Shown here: positions 36,799 through 45,626 of the stretch, piece by piece | Layout of the letters: each line of letters starts with the position of its first letter | Position numbering within the stretch: position 1 is the first letter of the stretch | NCBI GenBank assembly: GCA_013166835.1 | Contig: JABLTI010000011.1 | Span: 1-47,869 of the forward strand | Length of the DNA stretch: 47,869 nt | Source of the DNA: Promethearchaeati archaeon | GTDB lineage: Archaea > Asgardarchaeota > Heimdallarchaeia > JABLTI01 | Reading direction: 5' to 3' | Program-made: the position numbers and the translations under genes | The notes under the pieces: model-generated | What the model was told of the DNA's origin: nothing | Database searches by the model: none | The model's input: the letters and a program-made list of their open reading frames with translations, nothing else

Positions 36799-37533
36799 TT
36801 GTGTGGAAGATTTGCTAGATTCTCACCCGCCCATGTGTTTAGGATGTTGTTTCAATTAAACGAGTTTCTTGAGCTTCCTCCTCAGTACAATATTGCTCCA
36901 GGACAAGACATTTATGCTGTTCGAGGAATCATTGTGAGAGACGAACAAACAAGAGCAGCTGCTATAAACAACTATCAAAAAGAAGTTGTTCCTTTCAAAT
37001 GGGGATTGATTCCTTTCTGGGCTAAAGACCCTACAATTGGGAATCGGATGATTAATTCTCGTTCTGAAACCATTAGTGAAAAACCATCTTTTAAAGCAGC
37101 TTTCAAGAATCATCGCTGTCTAATCCCAGCAGACGGATTTTATGAATGGCAAAAGAAGAGAGATGGACCAAAACAACCCTACTTTATTCATTTAAAGGAG
37201 AACCAACCTTTGGCTCTTGCAGGTATTTGGGATAAATGGAAAAGTCCTGAAGGGAAAGAAGTAGAATCTTGTTCTATACTAACCACTGAACCAAACAAAG
37301 TAGTAGAACCTATACACAAACGAATGCCTGTGATAATTGATCCTAAAGATTTCGATTTGTGGTTAAACCCCGAAAACAAGGAAATAGATCAAGTCAAACC
37401 TCTTTTGAAACCTTATGATGCCGATAAGATGGAAGCTTATCCCGTTCCTCTCTATGTAAATAAACCAGAAAACAAAGGGGAACAATGTATTACAAAACTC
37501 GTAGAGAAGTACAAGCAACAAAAATTATTCTAA
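36799..37533 (+). CDS. SRAP domain protein (HMCES/YedK-type abasic-site DNA crosslinker)
   Basis: 244 residues. SRAP proteins trap abasic sites in single-stranded DNA through a thiazolidine link to Cys2, shielding them from error-prone repair. All key residues appear present: Cys2 in CGRFARF, Asn in INSRSET, Glu in GFYEWQ and His in IHKRMPV. The chemistry requires cysteine immediately after the cleaved methionine, so the start must be TTG 36799, giving M-C-G-R; an upstream TTG at 36790 would add three residues and block it. A GAG 9 bases upstream gives a weak SD. The family B polymerase gene follows on the same strand after 120 bases. Confidence 0.93.
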   Translation: MCGRFARFSPAHVFRMLFQLNEFLELPPQYNIAPGQDIYAVRGIIVRDEQTRAAAINNYQKEVVPFKWGLIPFWAKDPTIGNRMINSRSETISEKPSFKAAFKNHRCLIPADGFYEWQKKRDGPKQPYFIHLKENQPLALAGIWDKWKSPEGKEVESCSILTTEPNKVVEPIHKRMPVIIDPKDFDLWLNPENKEIDQVKPLLKPYDADKMEAYPVPLYVNKPENKGEQCITKLVEKYKQQKLF

Positions 37534-37562
37534 GCAAGCAACTTCTCAAGGGAACTTTTTCC

Positions 37563-37591
37563 CGGAAACGATTTGTTCCGTGCATTTTTTT
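37563..37591 (+). terminator. Candidate hairpin/T-run terminator after SRAP gene
   Basis: A short stem CGGAA (37563-37567) / TTCCG (37576-37580) is followed by a run of seven T at 37585-37591. It lies between the SRAP stop and the polymerase start. If it works, the two genes are separate transcripts; a weak 5-bp stem makes this uncertain. Confidence 0.3.
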
Positions 37592-37653
37592 CGACAAAAA
37601 TACTTACAGTTGACTCTCACTTTCGGTCATCTATTAATTAAGGTCTACTCTAA

Positions 37654-40653
37654 ATGTTCCTCGAAAATGAACTGAGGATTTGCAGCCCTGCTAAGAGGAG
37701 AAGGGTAATCAAGTTGGAGACCACAGTAAATATGAATCGAAAGCAAGAGGTTAGGTTCCTACTAACTGACCTTGATTACAAGATGCCAGAAGAAGAAGGT
37801 CAGCTACCTACTATTAGGTTATTTGGAAAAACGGAGGATACCCAAGTTCTTGTGAAAATTCGTGATTTTGTTCCCTATTTATATGTTAAAAAAAACAAAG
37901 ACATTGAGTTTATTATTCAAAACGATCCAATTATTAGTCGCTGGCAAATTGGGATAGAAGAGGTTACTTTACGACGATATTTCTGGGCAGGTGAGAGAGA
38001 AAAAGTCATCAAGCTTTATGGACTCGACCCTAGAAAGATTTTTGACATTAGCAATGAACTGCAAAAACTGGGTCTCGAGACGTTTGAAACAGATATTCCG
38101 TATCTCAAAAGATTTCTGATAGATAATAGCATCAAGTGTTTGAATGTCCTTGCAGTGAAAGCTACTAAGAGCGAGCGAAAAGGAAATGAGCTGCATCTTG
38201 AGGCTAGTTTTAGGGATATTCAGACTGTCTCTGATTCAGAAATCACCACTCCTGTATTATTTTATCCATTGAAGACCATGGCTATTAACGTGAAAGTCGC
38301 TCGAGAGGACGAGACGATTCAAGAGTTGTTGCAAAAAAAGAATCGTCCAATCCTAGCCATCAGTACGATGTGGGGTGAAGACACTAAACCTGAAAATGGC
38401 AAATTATTCATTTTACAAGAAAATTCGGAAGAAGAAGAGAAAAGAGTGTTAATGGACTTCATCAAGTATTTTCAAAAGATACAACCAGATATCCTCTGCA
38501 CTTTTCAAGGGGATTCGTTTGATCTGCCCTACCTCATCCATCGAATGAGTGTTCTCGGCATCCCTACTCATTTATTATCTATGTTCAGAGATGAACCGAG
38601 TTATTATTCCGGACAATTGCTTTCGTATAGGATGAAGGGAAGGATGGTTTTTGATTTAGCACTAAGAACCTGGGGCATCCACCCTCCTTCTGGTAAGAAA
38701 GGAATATACGATGTTTCGGGAGAAGTTCTTGATAGAGGAAAATTCGGGGTGAAGAGAAAGGAAAACGGCGATAATTTCGTAGAGTATTCAGCGGGATTAG
38801 GAGAAGCTAATGCAGATAGAGTCTTTTGGACTCTCTGGAAAGAGTGGGTTGTCGAAGGAAAGAAAGAAAGCTTAAGCCTTTTAGCAAAGCGTTGTTTTTA
38901 TGATTGTAAACTGATTTTTGACTTGTATTGGAATCTTGGAATGACCGGGTGGATAGAAACCCTACGAGTAACTGGTTTTCCAACAGCAGAAGCCAATAGT
39001 TGCACTGAAAGACTCAACGGAGAATTTGAGTTGATGCGGTACATGCGTCGAAAAGGAATTCTCATCCCGAAACGACCTGACGCAACACAAGTGGAGAAGA
39101 ATAGGCTATTGCGGGAAACCCATCCTCACGAGGGGGGAACAGTGCTCTATCCAAAGGGTTCTCTTCATACGGGAGTTCTCATCGCAGATTTCCGCTCAAT
39201 GTATCCAAGTGTGATGATTGCTCACAATGTTGGAGGAGAAACATTAAGGCAATGGATTGAAGCAAGTGATTATGGCGATCCGAAAAAGCTTTTCGACAAA
39301 CAATCTCGGTCCTGCCTTTCAATCATGGAAGAGACTTTGATTAGTAAGAGAATTAACAAGAAAAGCGAAATAAAACGACTCTCGAAACTGCTGGAAGAAA
39401 CAACTGACCAAGCAGAACGAAGCAACATACAAGGAACAATAATTGTGCTTGAGAGAGAACAGAACTCTATGAAAATAGTAGCCAATTCGATGTACGGAGC
39501 CCATTTCTACATTCGGAGTCGCTTCTATACCCAAACACTGGCATCAGCTATTGCAGACAGTGCGAGGACGTACCTTCTGGGCATTGAAGAAGGTCTTGAA
39601 GAGGTTTCGAGAACGGTCACTCCTTGCGAATTAATTTATGGGGACACAGATTCTACTTTCATCAAAATCTTAGATGAGAGTATCTTCACAGAAATTTATG
39701 CTGAAACTAACCTTGAGAAAAGAGAGAAACTCATCAGCAAATTAATGCGGCAAGTAAATGCGATCCTAAAAGAGATTAATAACAAACTTCCAAATCCTCT
39801 CGAGTTAAAATTTGAGGATATTGCTTACCGAGTTATCTTTAAACCTGATAGAAAGAAAGCCTATAGTTACATTAGTTTACTCACTGAAGATTTCAAAGTG
39901 AAGGGATTCGAGGCAGTTCGTTCTGATTGGTCTCCTCTTGCCAGAACGGCTCAAAGAAAAGTTTTGGATATTCTGCTAAGCCACCCCAAAAATTCGAGAG
40001 AAAACGAAACTGAATTTCAAACTGCAAGACGCTTTCTAATGGCTCTTGGCACTAAAGTCCTGCAAATGTCTACTGAGGAACTACTTCCTAAGGTTGTTAT
40101 TCTCTCGCCAATTCGTCGTCCTCCGAAAGATTACAAAGCGAAAGCACCCGCGGTGCAAGCCTTTGTGAATTATGCCCCTCGAGAGAATTTACAGGTCGAC
40201 AAAGAATGGATGGATTATGATAAATTCCCCTGGGTAATTGTTGCTGGGAAAGGATCAGTGTATGACCGGGCGAGGCATCCAAAATACGTTGATGATATCG
40301 ATAGAGAACACTACGTGACAGAAATGCTTCGTTGCTGTGAGGACCTTGGGGTGAAAGTTTCCTTGAAGGAAGTTAAAGGAGCTCTTCCTGGTCGATTAGA
40401 TCATTTATTTGCCAGTGTAAGTGAAGATGTAATGGTAAAAGAGGAAGAAATTATTCAAATCGAGGATGATGAATTACTTGAGGTTGATGAAAATTCTGAC
40501 ATCATTGAAATCATTAAACCCATTCAAAGTGGAGAGTTAGAATGGAGGAAGAAAAAGAAAGGTATTAAGAGAAATGTAAAAAGGCAAAGAGCAGCTGGGC
40601 AAGCTGCTTTGACGCTATTCGCTAACTCTGATGAAGTAATTACTCCTGAATAA
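37654..40653 (+). CDS. Family B DNA polymerase with degenerate exonuclease domain
   Basis: 999 residues. The polymerase motifs are intact: A, DFRSMYPS at 512-519; B, KIVANSMYG at 607-615; C, YGDTDS at 662-667. The 3'-5' exonuclease domain is recognisable but altered. Exo I, normally FDIE, reads INVK at 211-214, losing both acids. Exo II reads FQGDSFD at 284-290, with Asn changed to Gln and the Asp kept. Exo III has Arg413 in place of Tyr, with D417 kept. Proofreading is therefore probably absent. The C-terminus ends with a PCNA-box-like QAALTLFA (983-990). ATG 37654 has AAGGT 9 bases upstream; ATG 37732 is an alternative. It may be a translesion or repair polymerase. Its 3' end overlaps the convergent hydrolase by 14 bases. 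Confidence 0.95.
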   Translation: MFLENELRICSPAKRRRVIKLETTVNMNRKQEVRFLLTDLDYKMPEEEGQLPTIRLFGKTEDTQVLVKIRDFVPYLYVKKNKDIEFIIQNDPIISRWQIGIEEVTLRRYFWAGEREKVIKLYGLDPRKIFDISNELQKLGLETFETDIPYLKRFLIDNSIKCLNVLAVKATKSERKGNELHLEASFRDIQTVSDSEITTPVLFYPLKTMAINVKVAREDETIQELLQKKNRPILAISTMWGEDTKPENGKLFILQENSEEEEKRVLMDFIKYFQKIQPDILCTFQGDSFDLPYLIHRMSVLGIPTHLLSMFRDEPSYYSGQLLSYRMKGRMVFDLALRTWGIHPPSGKKGIYDVSGEVLDRGKFGVKRKENGDNFVEYSAGLGEANADRVFWTLWKEWVVEGKKESLSLLAKRCFYDCKLIFDLYWNLGMTGWIETLRVTGFPTAEANSCTERLNGEFELMRYMRRKGILIPKRPDATQVEKNRLLRETHPHEGGTVLYPKGSLHTGVLIADFRSMYPSVMIAHNVGGETLRQWIEASDYGDPKKLFDKQSRSCLSIMEETLISKRINKKSEIKRLSKLLEETTDQAERSNIQGTIIVLEREQNSMKIVANSMYGAHFYIRSRFYTQTLASAIADSARTYLLGIEEGLEEVSRTVTPCELIYGDTDSTFIKILDESIFTEIYAETNLEKREKLISKLMRQVNAILKEINNKLPNPLELKFEDIAYRVIFKPDRKKAYSYISLLTEDFKVKGFEAVRSDWSPLARTAQRKVLDILLSHPKNSRENETEFQTARRFLMALGTKVLQMSTEELLPKVVILSPIRRPPKDYKAKAPAVQAFVNYAPRENLQVDKEWMDYDKFPWVIVAGKGSVYDRARHPKYVDDIDREHYVTEMLRCCEDLGVKVSLKEVKGALPGRLDHLFASVSEDVMVKEEEIIQIEDDELLEVDENSDIIEIIKPIQSGELEWRKKKKGIKRNVKRQRAAGQAALTLFANSDEVITPE

Positions 40654-41545
40654 GTTCACTAACAAGTTTTGGTCCTGTTCCAGCTAATTCTTGCATGAAT
40701 TTTCCTGTTAATTCTACTAATGGAGTATCGTGTGCTGCCTTGTTTGTGCCCAAATCAATAAAAGAGCAATTTGTAAGTGCTTTTGCTACATTATGTGCAA
40801 AATCACTTTCATGAACTGTATCTAAAGTGGCACCAATTAATATTAACCTGTCTTTTATTTTTGGCAAAATATCCCACCCATTGTAATGAGCGATACTTAG
40901 AATGTTTTTCCGCATTTTTCTAGGATCTGCTTCTTTTAGGGATCGTTTATATTGAGCTGATTGCTCAGGTTCATTTTTTTTATCAACTCGGACATCTCCG
41001 ACAAGCCAACTAATAAGAGGTTTAAGCATTTGTATAACAAATGGAGGGACAATACGTAAAACAAAGAGTACCCATCTCGGGAAATGAAATTCTACTCCAG
41101 GACTAACTAAGATAGAACCAAGTGGAGTCATTGTTTTTTGTGCATGATTCTCAAGAACGGATGCTCCAGCCAACGAACTCGAAATTGTGATGTATTTTTT
41201 CTTATCTAAGCCTAATGCTTTCTCTACATCAGCTAAATCCATAGCATGACGAGGAATATCAAATTTGGCTTTCTTTACAAGCTTACTTGTGATTTTCTCT
41301 CTTGATTCAACATAATATACAGGGTAATTTTCATTTAGTTCTTGAACAACTGGTTCCCATCGAGGGAAAATGCTAAACATCCCTGGGACGAAGAAAACAG
41401 TAATATCCTCTCGAGGGTTTTTAACATCAGTAAAGGATAGAACTCTTATTTCACATCCATCTGACGTTGTGACCATTTGCTCTTTTGCACTTTGTTCAAA
41501 AGGAGATTTCTGAATTTTTTTCTTCTTCGATTTCAATATACTCAC
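40640..41545 (-). CDS. Alpha/beta hydrolase fold protein
   Basis: About 300 residues. The fold is indicated by FFVPGMFSIFPRW (oxyanion turn), the nucleophile-elbow position ISSSLAGASVL, GATLDTVHESDF (acid) and AAHDTPL (His). The elbow is S-x-S-x-A rather than the usual G-x-S-x-G, so activity is likely but unusual. A hydrophobic cap segment (WVLFVLRIVPPFVIQMLKPLI) may bind lipid or membrane. Substrate unknown. The start is GTG 41545, or TTG 41536, which has GTGAG 4 bases upstream. The stop codon region overlaps the end of the polymerase gene by 14 bases, tail to tail. Confidence 0.8.
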   Translation of the reverse strand: MSILKSKKKKIQKSPFEQSAKEQMVTTSDGCEIRVLSFTDVKNPREDITVFFVPGMFSIFPRWEPVVQELNENYPVYYVESREKITSKLVKKAKFDIPRHAMDLADVEKALGLDKKKYITISSSLAGASVLENHAQKTMTPLGSILVSPGVEFHFPRWVLFVLRIVPPFVIQMLKPLISWLVGDVRVDKKNEPEQSAQYKRSLKEADPRKMRKNILSIAHYNGWDILPKIKDRLILIGATLDTVHESDFAHNVAKALTNCSFIDLGTNKAAHDTPLVELTGKFMQELAGTGPKLVSELIQE

Positions 41546-41617
41546 ATCTTACATTCATTTAATACTCAAACGAGGGATTTTATTATTGTGTTGCCAAATT
41601 TAGAAAGGTTGTATAAA

Positions 41618-42652
41618 TCATTTCCGTCTTCTATTTCGCTTAGCTTGCTTAAGTTGCTCTGCCTGTTTTATCTTCTTTCTTTCTTCTACCAATTTTTCTT
41701 CCTGTTCTTTTTCATGTTTCGCTAACCACATCAAAGTAATGTCTTCAATAGAGATTCCTGATGTTTTGAAATCAATGAATTTTCCCCATTCTATTATTTT
41801 ATTATGGATATCAACCGCTTCAGCACGAGTTCCTGCGAAAAACCTACACATTCCACCAATCATTTCAAATCTCGGCCAGATACTTTCTGCTTCCTTTTCT
41901 GACATTTGATCTTTTGGTATAACCATAATATCGTACATATAATTGAATTCATTTTGTAATTTTGTTACATCGACCATTCCTTGGACAGTCCCACCTAGAG
42001 AAATAAGGAGGATTTTATCACACAGCTGATCCACAACATCAGGTGAGTGATCAACTAAAACCAATGTTCGTTCTTTGCCTTGTTTCTCAAGAAAATCAAG
42101 AACAATCTGTTTTCTCCTAAAATCAATACCACTTGTTGGTTCATCGGCAAAAAGAATTGCGGGATTTTTTTGTAATCCAACACATAATCTGGTTATTGCT
42201 TTTTGCCCTTCACTAAATGTTTCAAGTTTTGTATTCCATAAATGATCAAGTTGCAATTCCTCAATGAAATCCTTAGCTAGTGCCATATCACCTTTTGTTA
42301 CTTTTACAAAGAAATCCAAAGTTTGTTTTAGAGTTAATTTCTTTTGAAAATCCATAGCTGGAGATACAAAACTAATATGCTTTCTTACTTCTTTCATTTC
42401 TGAAACAAGATCATACCCACAAACTTGTGCATCTCCACCATCAGGTGAATAAATCGTTGAAAGCGTTTTTAATAGAGTGGTTTTTCCTGAACCATTAGGA
42501 CCAAGTAAAGCTAGAGATAAGCCCTTGGGTAAGTCAAATGTAATTCCATCGAGTACCCTTTTTTTTGCAAAAGGGTCTTTTTTTCTTGTTAAAAATCCAC
42601 CCATTGGAAATTCCTTAATTAAACCATCGGATTGTATTATTTGATCAACCAT
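41618..42652 (-). CDS. ABC transporter ATP-binding protein (ABC-2 exporter)
   Basis: 344 residues. Walker A is GPNGSGKT, Walker B ILFADEPTSGID, the switch His lies in LVDHSPD, and the Q-loop is near FVSPAMDFQ. The signature motif is FSEGQ instead of LSGGQ, a departure at two positions. A C-terminal extension of about 120 residues ends in a Lys/Arg/Glu-rich helix (KKIKQAEQLKQAKRNRRRK). It pairs with the permease gene just upstream; its SD (AGGTGA) overlaps the last codons region of that gene, so translation is coupled. Direction of transport is presumably export; cargo unknown. Confidence 0.9.
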   Translation of the reverse strand: MVDQIIQSDGLIKEFPMGGFLTRKKDPFAKKRVLDGITFDLPKGLSLALLGPNGSGKTTLLKTLSTIYSPDGGDAQVCGYDLVSEMKEVRKHISFVSPAMDFQKKLTLKQTLDFFVKVTKGDMALAKDFIEELQLDHLWNTKLETFSEGQKAITRLCVGLQKNPAILFADEPTSGIDFRRKQIVLDFLEKQGKERTLVLVDHSPDVVDQLCDKILLISLGGTVQGMVDVTKLQNEFNYMYDIMVIPKDQMSEKEAESIWPRFEMIGGMCRFFAGTRAEAVDIHNKIIEWGKFIDFKTSGISIEDITLMWLAKHEKEQEEKLVEERKKIKQAEQLKQAKRNRRRK

Positions 42653-42663
42653 TCTTGACTCAC

Positions 42664-43593
42664 CTAATAAAATTCTATTGTACCTCTCTTTCTAGCGATT
42701 TTAGTCATCCACTTTACGAAATAATAAGATCCTATGAGAAAGACTACACATACTGCTACATTAATCAGAATTACAATGCCATAAGATAGTCCCGCAAAAG
42801 ACCCACCACCATCAATTAATGACATATCTGGAAATCTTGCAGCAGTATTGTGTTCTATCAAATACTTACGAAAAGCAAATTGTCCTGAAACAACCGGAGA
42901 AGAAATTAAAAATACTGGTATCCACCACGCACCCATACCTGAAAATGTTTCAACCATAAAGAAATATCCACCAGCAATACGAACTAAATACAGCATGATT
43001 CGTACTATTGTTGTGGTTTGTTTAACGAGTAAGGTTATTGAACCCATAAAGAAACTAATGCACATCATAAAAATATAACTCAGTAAAATCAAAGGAACTA
43101 ACATGAAAAATTCAGACGCAGTATGTGGAAGTAAATTCACATCACCATTTTTTACAAGTGCAAAAGTAGGTATGGTAGTAACTAGAAATATAACAAAAAA
43201 CTTCATACTTGAGGAAATATATCTACCTACCATAATACTGAATGTGTTAACATTATTTGTGATAAGGTAACCCATAGTACCCCGTGCACACTCCTCTCTT
43301 AAACAGAAAGAGGTTTCTTCATAATTTCCAGTAAACATTGTCCAGAAAGCAGATGAAGATAACAAGAAAAGTGAAAACGAATAATTAGGAGCAAAATCAC
43401 CTGTTCCTTGTCCGACAGATAAACCAAGAAAACCATAAGCAACTAGATTAGTAATCGTCCATATTAGCTGAATAACAATATCGGATTTATATTGCCAATC
43501 AGTTATCAGACTTCTTTTCACACCAGCTATAGTAACATCAAACATAGATGATAATGTTTTTTCAGCTTTCGTATCTCCTTTGAAAATACTCAT
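42664..43593 (-). CDS. ABC-2 type transporter permease
   Basis: 309 residues with about six hydrophobic helices in the ABC-2 pattern: a cytoplasmic start (FDVTIAGVKRSLITDWQYKSD), a helix pair, then ECARGTMGYLITNNVN, which resembles the E-x-x-x-G-T coupling region, and four later helices. It is the membrane partner of the ATPase gene 11 bases downstream. ATG 43593 is chosen because GTGAT lies 4 bases upstream; the GTG at 43602 is part of that SD. The two genes form a compact exporter operon. Confidence 0.88.
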   Translation of the reverse strand: MSIFKGDTKAEKTLSSMFDVTIAGVKRSLITDWQYKSDIVIQLIWTITNLVAYGFLGLSVGQGTGDFAPNYSFSLFLLSSSAFWTMFTGNYEETSFCLREECARGTMGYLITNNVNTFSIMVGRYISSSMKFFVIFLVTTIPTFALVKNGDVNLLPHTASEFFMLVPLILLSYIFMMCISFFMGSITLLVKQTTTIVRIMLYLVRIAGGYFFMVETFSGMGAWWIPVFLISSPVVSGQFAFRKYLIEHNTAARFPDMSLIDGGGSFAGLSYGIVILINVAVCVVFLIGSYYFVKWMTKIARKRGTIEFY

Positions 43594-43709
43594 GTAAATC
43601 ACATAATACCCTTATTTTTAAAATTCACTTGTCAATGTGAACTACTCTAACAAATAAGGTAATTGAGGAAAAAAGGTTTGTGGAAAAAAAAGATAGAGAT
43701 TAGAGTGAA

Positions 43710-44147
43710 CTACCACTCATCATCATAATCTGAAGAATCCCATTCCCCATCATCAGACGATGTACTAAAAGCTTCTTCTTCATCATCTAACCAAAGCTCT
43801 TCATCAGATACCATTTCAATGGGTTTGGGTCCCTTTTTCTTAGTCTTAGTAGTTTTTGTTTTCGATTCCCCTTTCTCAAGTCTTTCCTTAGTTTTGGCAG
43901 CGGATTCTTTTGCTTTTTGTTTCTTTGCTTCAGGAGTTATCCAACGGACTTTAACTGCGAATTCTCCACCCTTTTTAGTTGAAACATATTCTATAGTGCA
44001 TTTTAGATCCGGTTGTTTAAGATCTACTTCAAATTCAGATCCTTGCCAAATGATATCTGGTATTCCTTCATCTAAGGAATCTGAGAGCATCATAAATAGC
44101 TCAACTAATGCTTCTTTGTCTGCTTGTTTCGTCAGCGAGTACTTCAT
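43710..44147 (-). CDS. Amphi-Trp-like domain protein with Lys-rich linker and acidic tail
   Basis: 145 residues. Residues 1-72 resemble the amphi-Trp domain: an alternating helix with a small acidic turn (LMMLSDSLDEGIPD) and strands GSEFEVDLKQPDL, CTIEYVSTKKGG and EFAVKVRWI ending in Trp. Residues about 73-108 are a Lys-rich linker, and the last 35 are strongly acidic and aromatic (DEELWLDDEEEA, DYDDEW), probably disordered. Function is unknown for this family. ATG 44147. It is separated from the ABC exporter by about 115 bases and divergent from the helical-repeat gene. Confidence 0.55.
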   Translation of the reverse strand: MKYSLTKQADKEALVELFMMLSDSLDEGIPDIIWQGSEFEVDLKQPDLKCTIEYVSTKKGGEFAVKVRWITPEAKKQKAKESAAKTKERLEKGESKTKTTKTKKKGPKPIEMVSDEELWLDDEEEAFSTSSDDGEWDSSDYDDEW

Positions 44148-44358
44148 TTTTTACCCACATTTTTTCTGAATAGCTTTTTTTAGAGAGATACTTTATTACA
44201 GAGCTTTTTGATGTTTTCTGTAATTTATACTTTACCATTGACATCTTAATATGGGAATCGTTTAGTTTTAAATGCCTCTTACCTACAGTATAAAAATGAA
44301 GAAAGTCTATATTTAAACAGTCATATTATAGAAGTAAAGAATACTCGAGGTTTTGTTT

Positions 44359-45606
44359 ATGGATGATGCTGAAAAGATTTACAGTTCTTTAGAACTAGCA
44401 TGTGATGAAGGAAAGATAACAACTGTAGAGGAATTTATCCAGGAATTGGATGGGTTAACAAAAGATAACAAAGAAGCGAATAAATATTATACTCAAGCTG
44501 TTGTAAAGGCTCTCGAGACTTTCAAAGGAAAGTTTTCATCTCTGAAGTTAAAGAAATATATTGCAAGGGTTGAAGAGCTTGTTAAGAACGATCCTACTGA
44601 TGAATCAGTTGTTAACAATTATGCAAAAGCACTTCGATCATCATTACTAGCTATGAGCTCTAAAGGACAACCAAATGCAATGCGAGAGATAATTACTCAC
44701 CTTGAGGTATTAGCGACTGATAATCCCGAGAACATTATAATTCATGAAGAATTATCTGAGGCTTCTAGTGAAATTGCCAATTACTGGAGAAGCAGGGGTG
44801 ATTTCAAAGCATTAAGGGATCGAACCAAAAAATTCCGAGAACTTGCTGAAAAGTTTCCCGATAATGAAAAAATCAAACTCAATTTATCAAGATCATTAAT
44901 TTTAGAAATTGATAGCTCAAATAAACGAGATATTGCGAAAATCGACACAATCCTATCGGAAATTAAGGAATTATCAGAATCGTTCCCCACAAACGTCGGT
45001 TTACAATTAGAATGGGTTCATGCATACCGAACTGCCATGGATAGAGGATATGAAAAACCAGAAGATGCGAGAAGATGGCTTGAATCTATGAAGGCAATTG
45101 CACTTAATAAGAAGGAAACAGCCTTTAAAATTGAGCTCGCTAAAGGTTACTTGAATGCCATAGCAAATTTAGGACAACAAAATCGGGAAGAATTAGGAAA
45201 ACATCTTGATGAGCTAGAAATGTTGGCAGATACCACAAAGGACAGTCTTGAATTACAAACAATTTATGCTCAAAGTCTAATAACTTCCTTGCAAATCATA
45301 GGAATTAGCGATTTGAAAGAAACAGCGGAAGTAATTGACGAACTGAAAGAACTAATTAAAGCGCATCCAAAAAATAACGCTATAATTAAAATCTATGTTG
45401 ATTCATTAATTGGAGTTATTGGATTACTAGCCCAAGAACAAAGAGCAAAAGAAATTGTCCCATTCTTAAATCAATTCGAAGCGTTAGATGAAAAGTACCC
45501 TGATGATGAGTTTATCCAAAAAGTCTATGACCAACTTATGGATACTTTGAAGATGATTGGTTTCAAAAAAACCAAAAAGAAGAAACGAAGAATTGATTAT
45601 ATGTAA
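44359..45606 (+). CDS. Helical-repeat (TPR-like) protein, larger paralogue
   Basis: 415 residues formed of about eight degenerate helix-turn-helix repeats of 45-50 residues. Repeat ends share a pattern such as NDPTDESVVNNYAKAL, FPDNEKIKLNLSRSL, FPTNVGLQLEWVHAY, HPKNNAIIKIYVDSL and YPDDEFIQKVYDQL. This is the same family as the 257-residue protein near 21 kb. The tail is basic (KKTKKKKRRIDYM). There is no signal peptide or membrane helix; a scaffold role is likely but unproven. ATG 44359 has GAGG 8 bases upstream; a TTG at 44353 is too close to it. Two further small helical genes follow on the same strand. Confidence 0.65.
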   Translation: MDDAEKIYSSLELACDEGKITTVEEFIQELDGLTKDNKEANKYYTQAVVKALETFKGKFSSLKLKKYIARVEELVKNDPTDESVVNNYAKALRSSLLAMSSKGQPNAMREIITHLEVLATDNPENIIIHEELSEASSEIANYWRSRGDFKALRDRTKKFRELAEKFPDNEKIKLNLSRSLILEIDSSNKRDIAKIDTILSEIKELSESFPTNVGLQLEWVHAYRTAMDRGYEKPEDARRWLESMKAIALNKKETAFKIELAKGYLNAIANLGQQNREELGKHLDELEMLADTTKDSLELQTIYAQSLITSLQIIGISDLKETAEVIDELKELIKAHPKNNAIIKIYVDSLIGVIGLLAQEQRAKEIVPFLNQFEALDEKYPDDEFIQKVYDQLMDTLKMIGFKKTKKKKRRIDYM

Positions 45607-45626
45607 AAGAAAAGTAGGTGATTATC

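Noticed and set aside
36790..36801. TTG 36790 as start of the SRAP gene
   Set aside because: It would put three residues before the catalytic cysteine, which must be residue 2; TTG 36799 is required by the chemistry.
44359..45606. DNA-level tandem repeats in the helical-repeat gene
   Set aside because: The repeats are visible only as a loose protein pattern; the nucleotide sequence is not repetitive.
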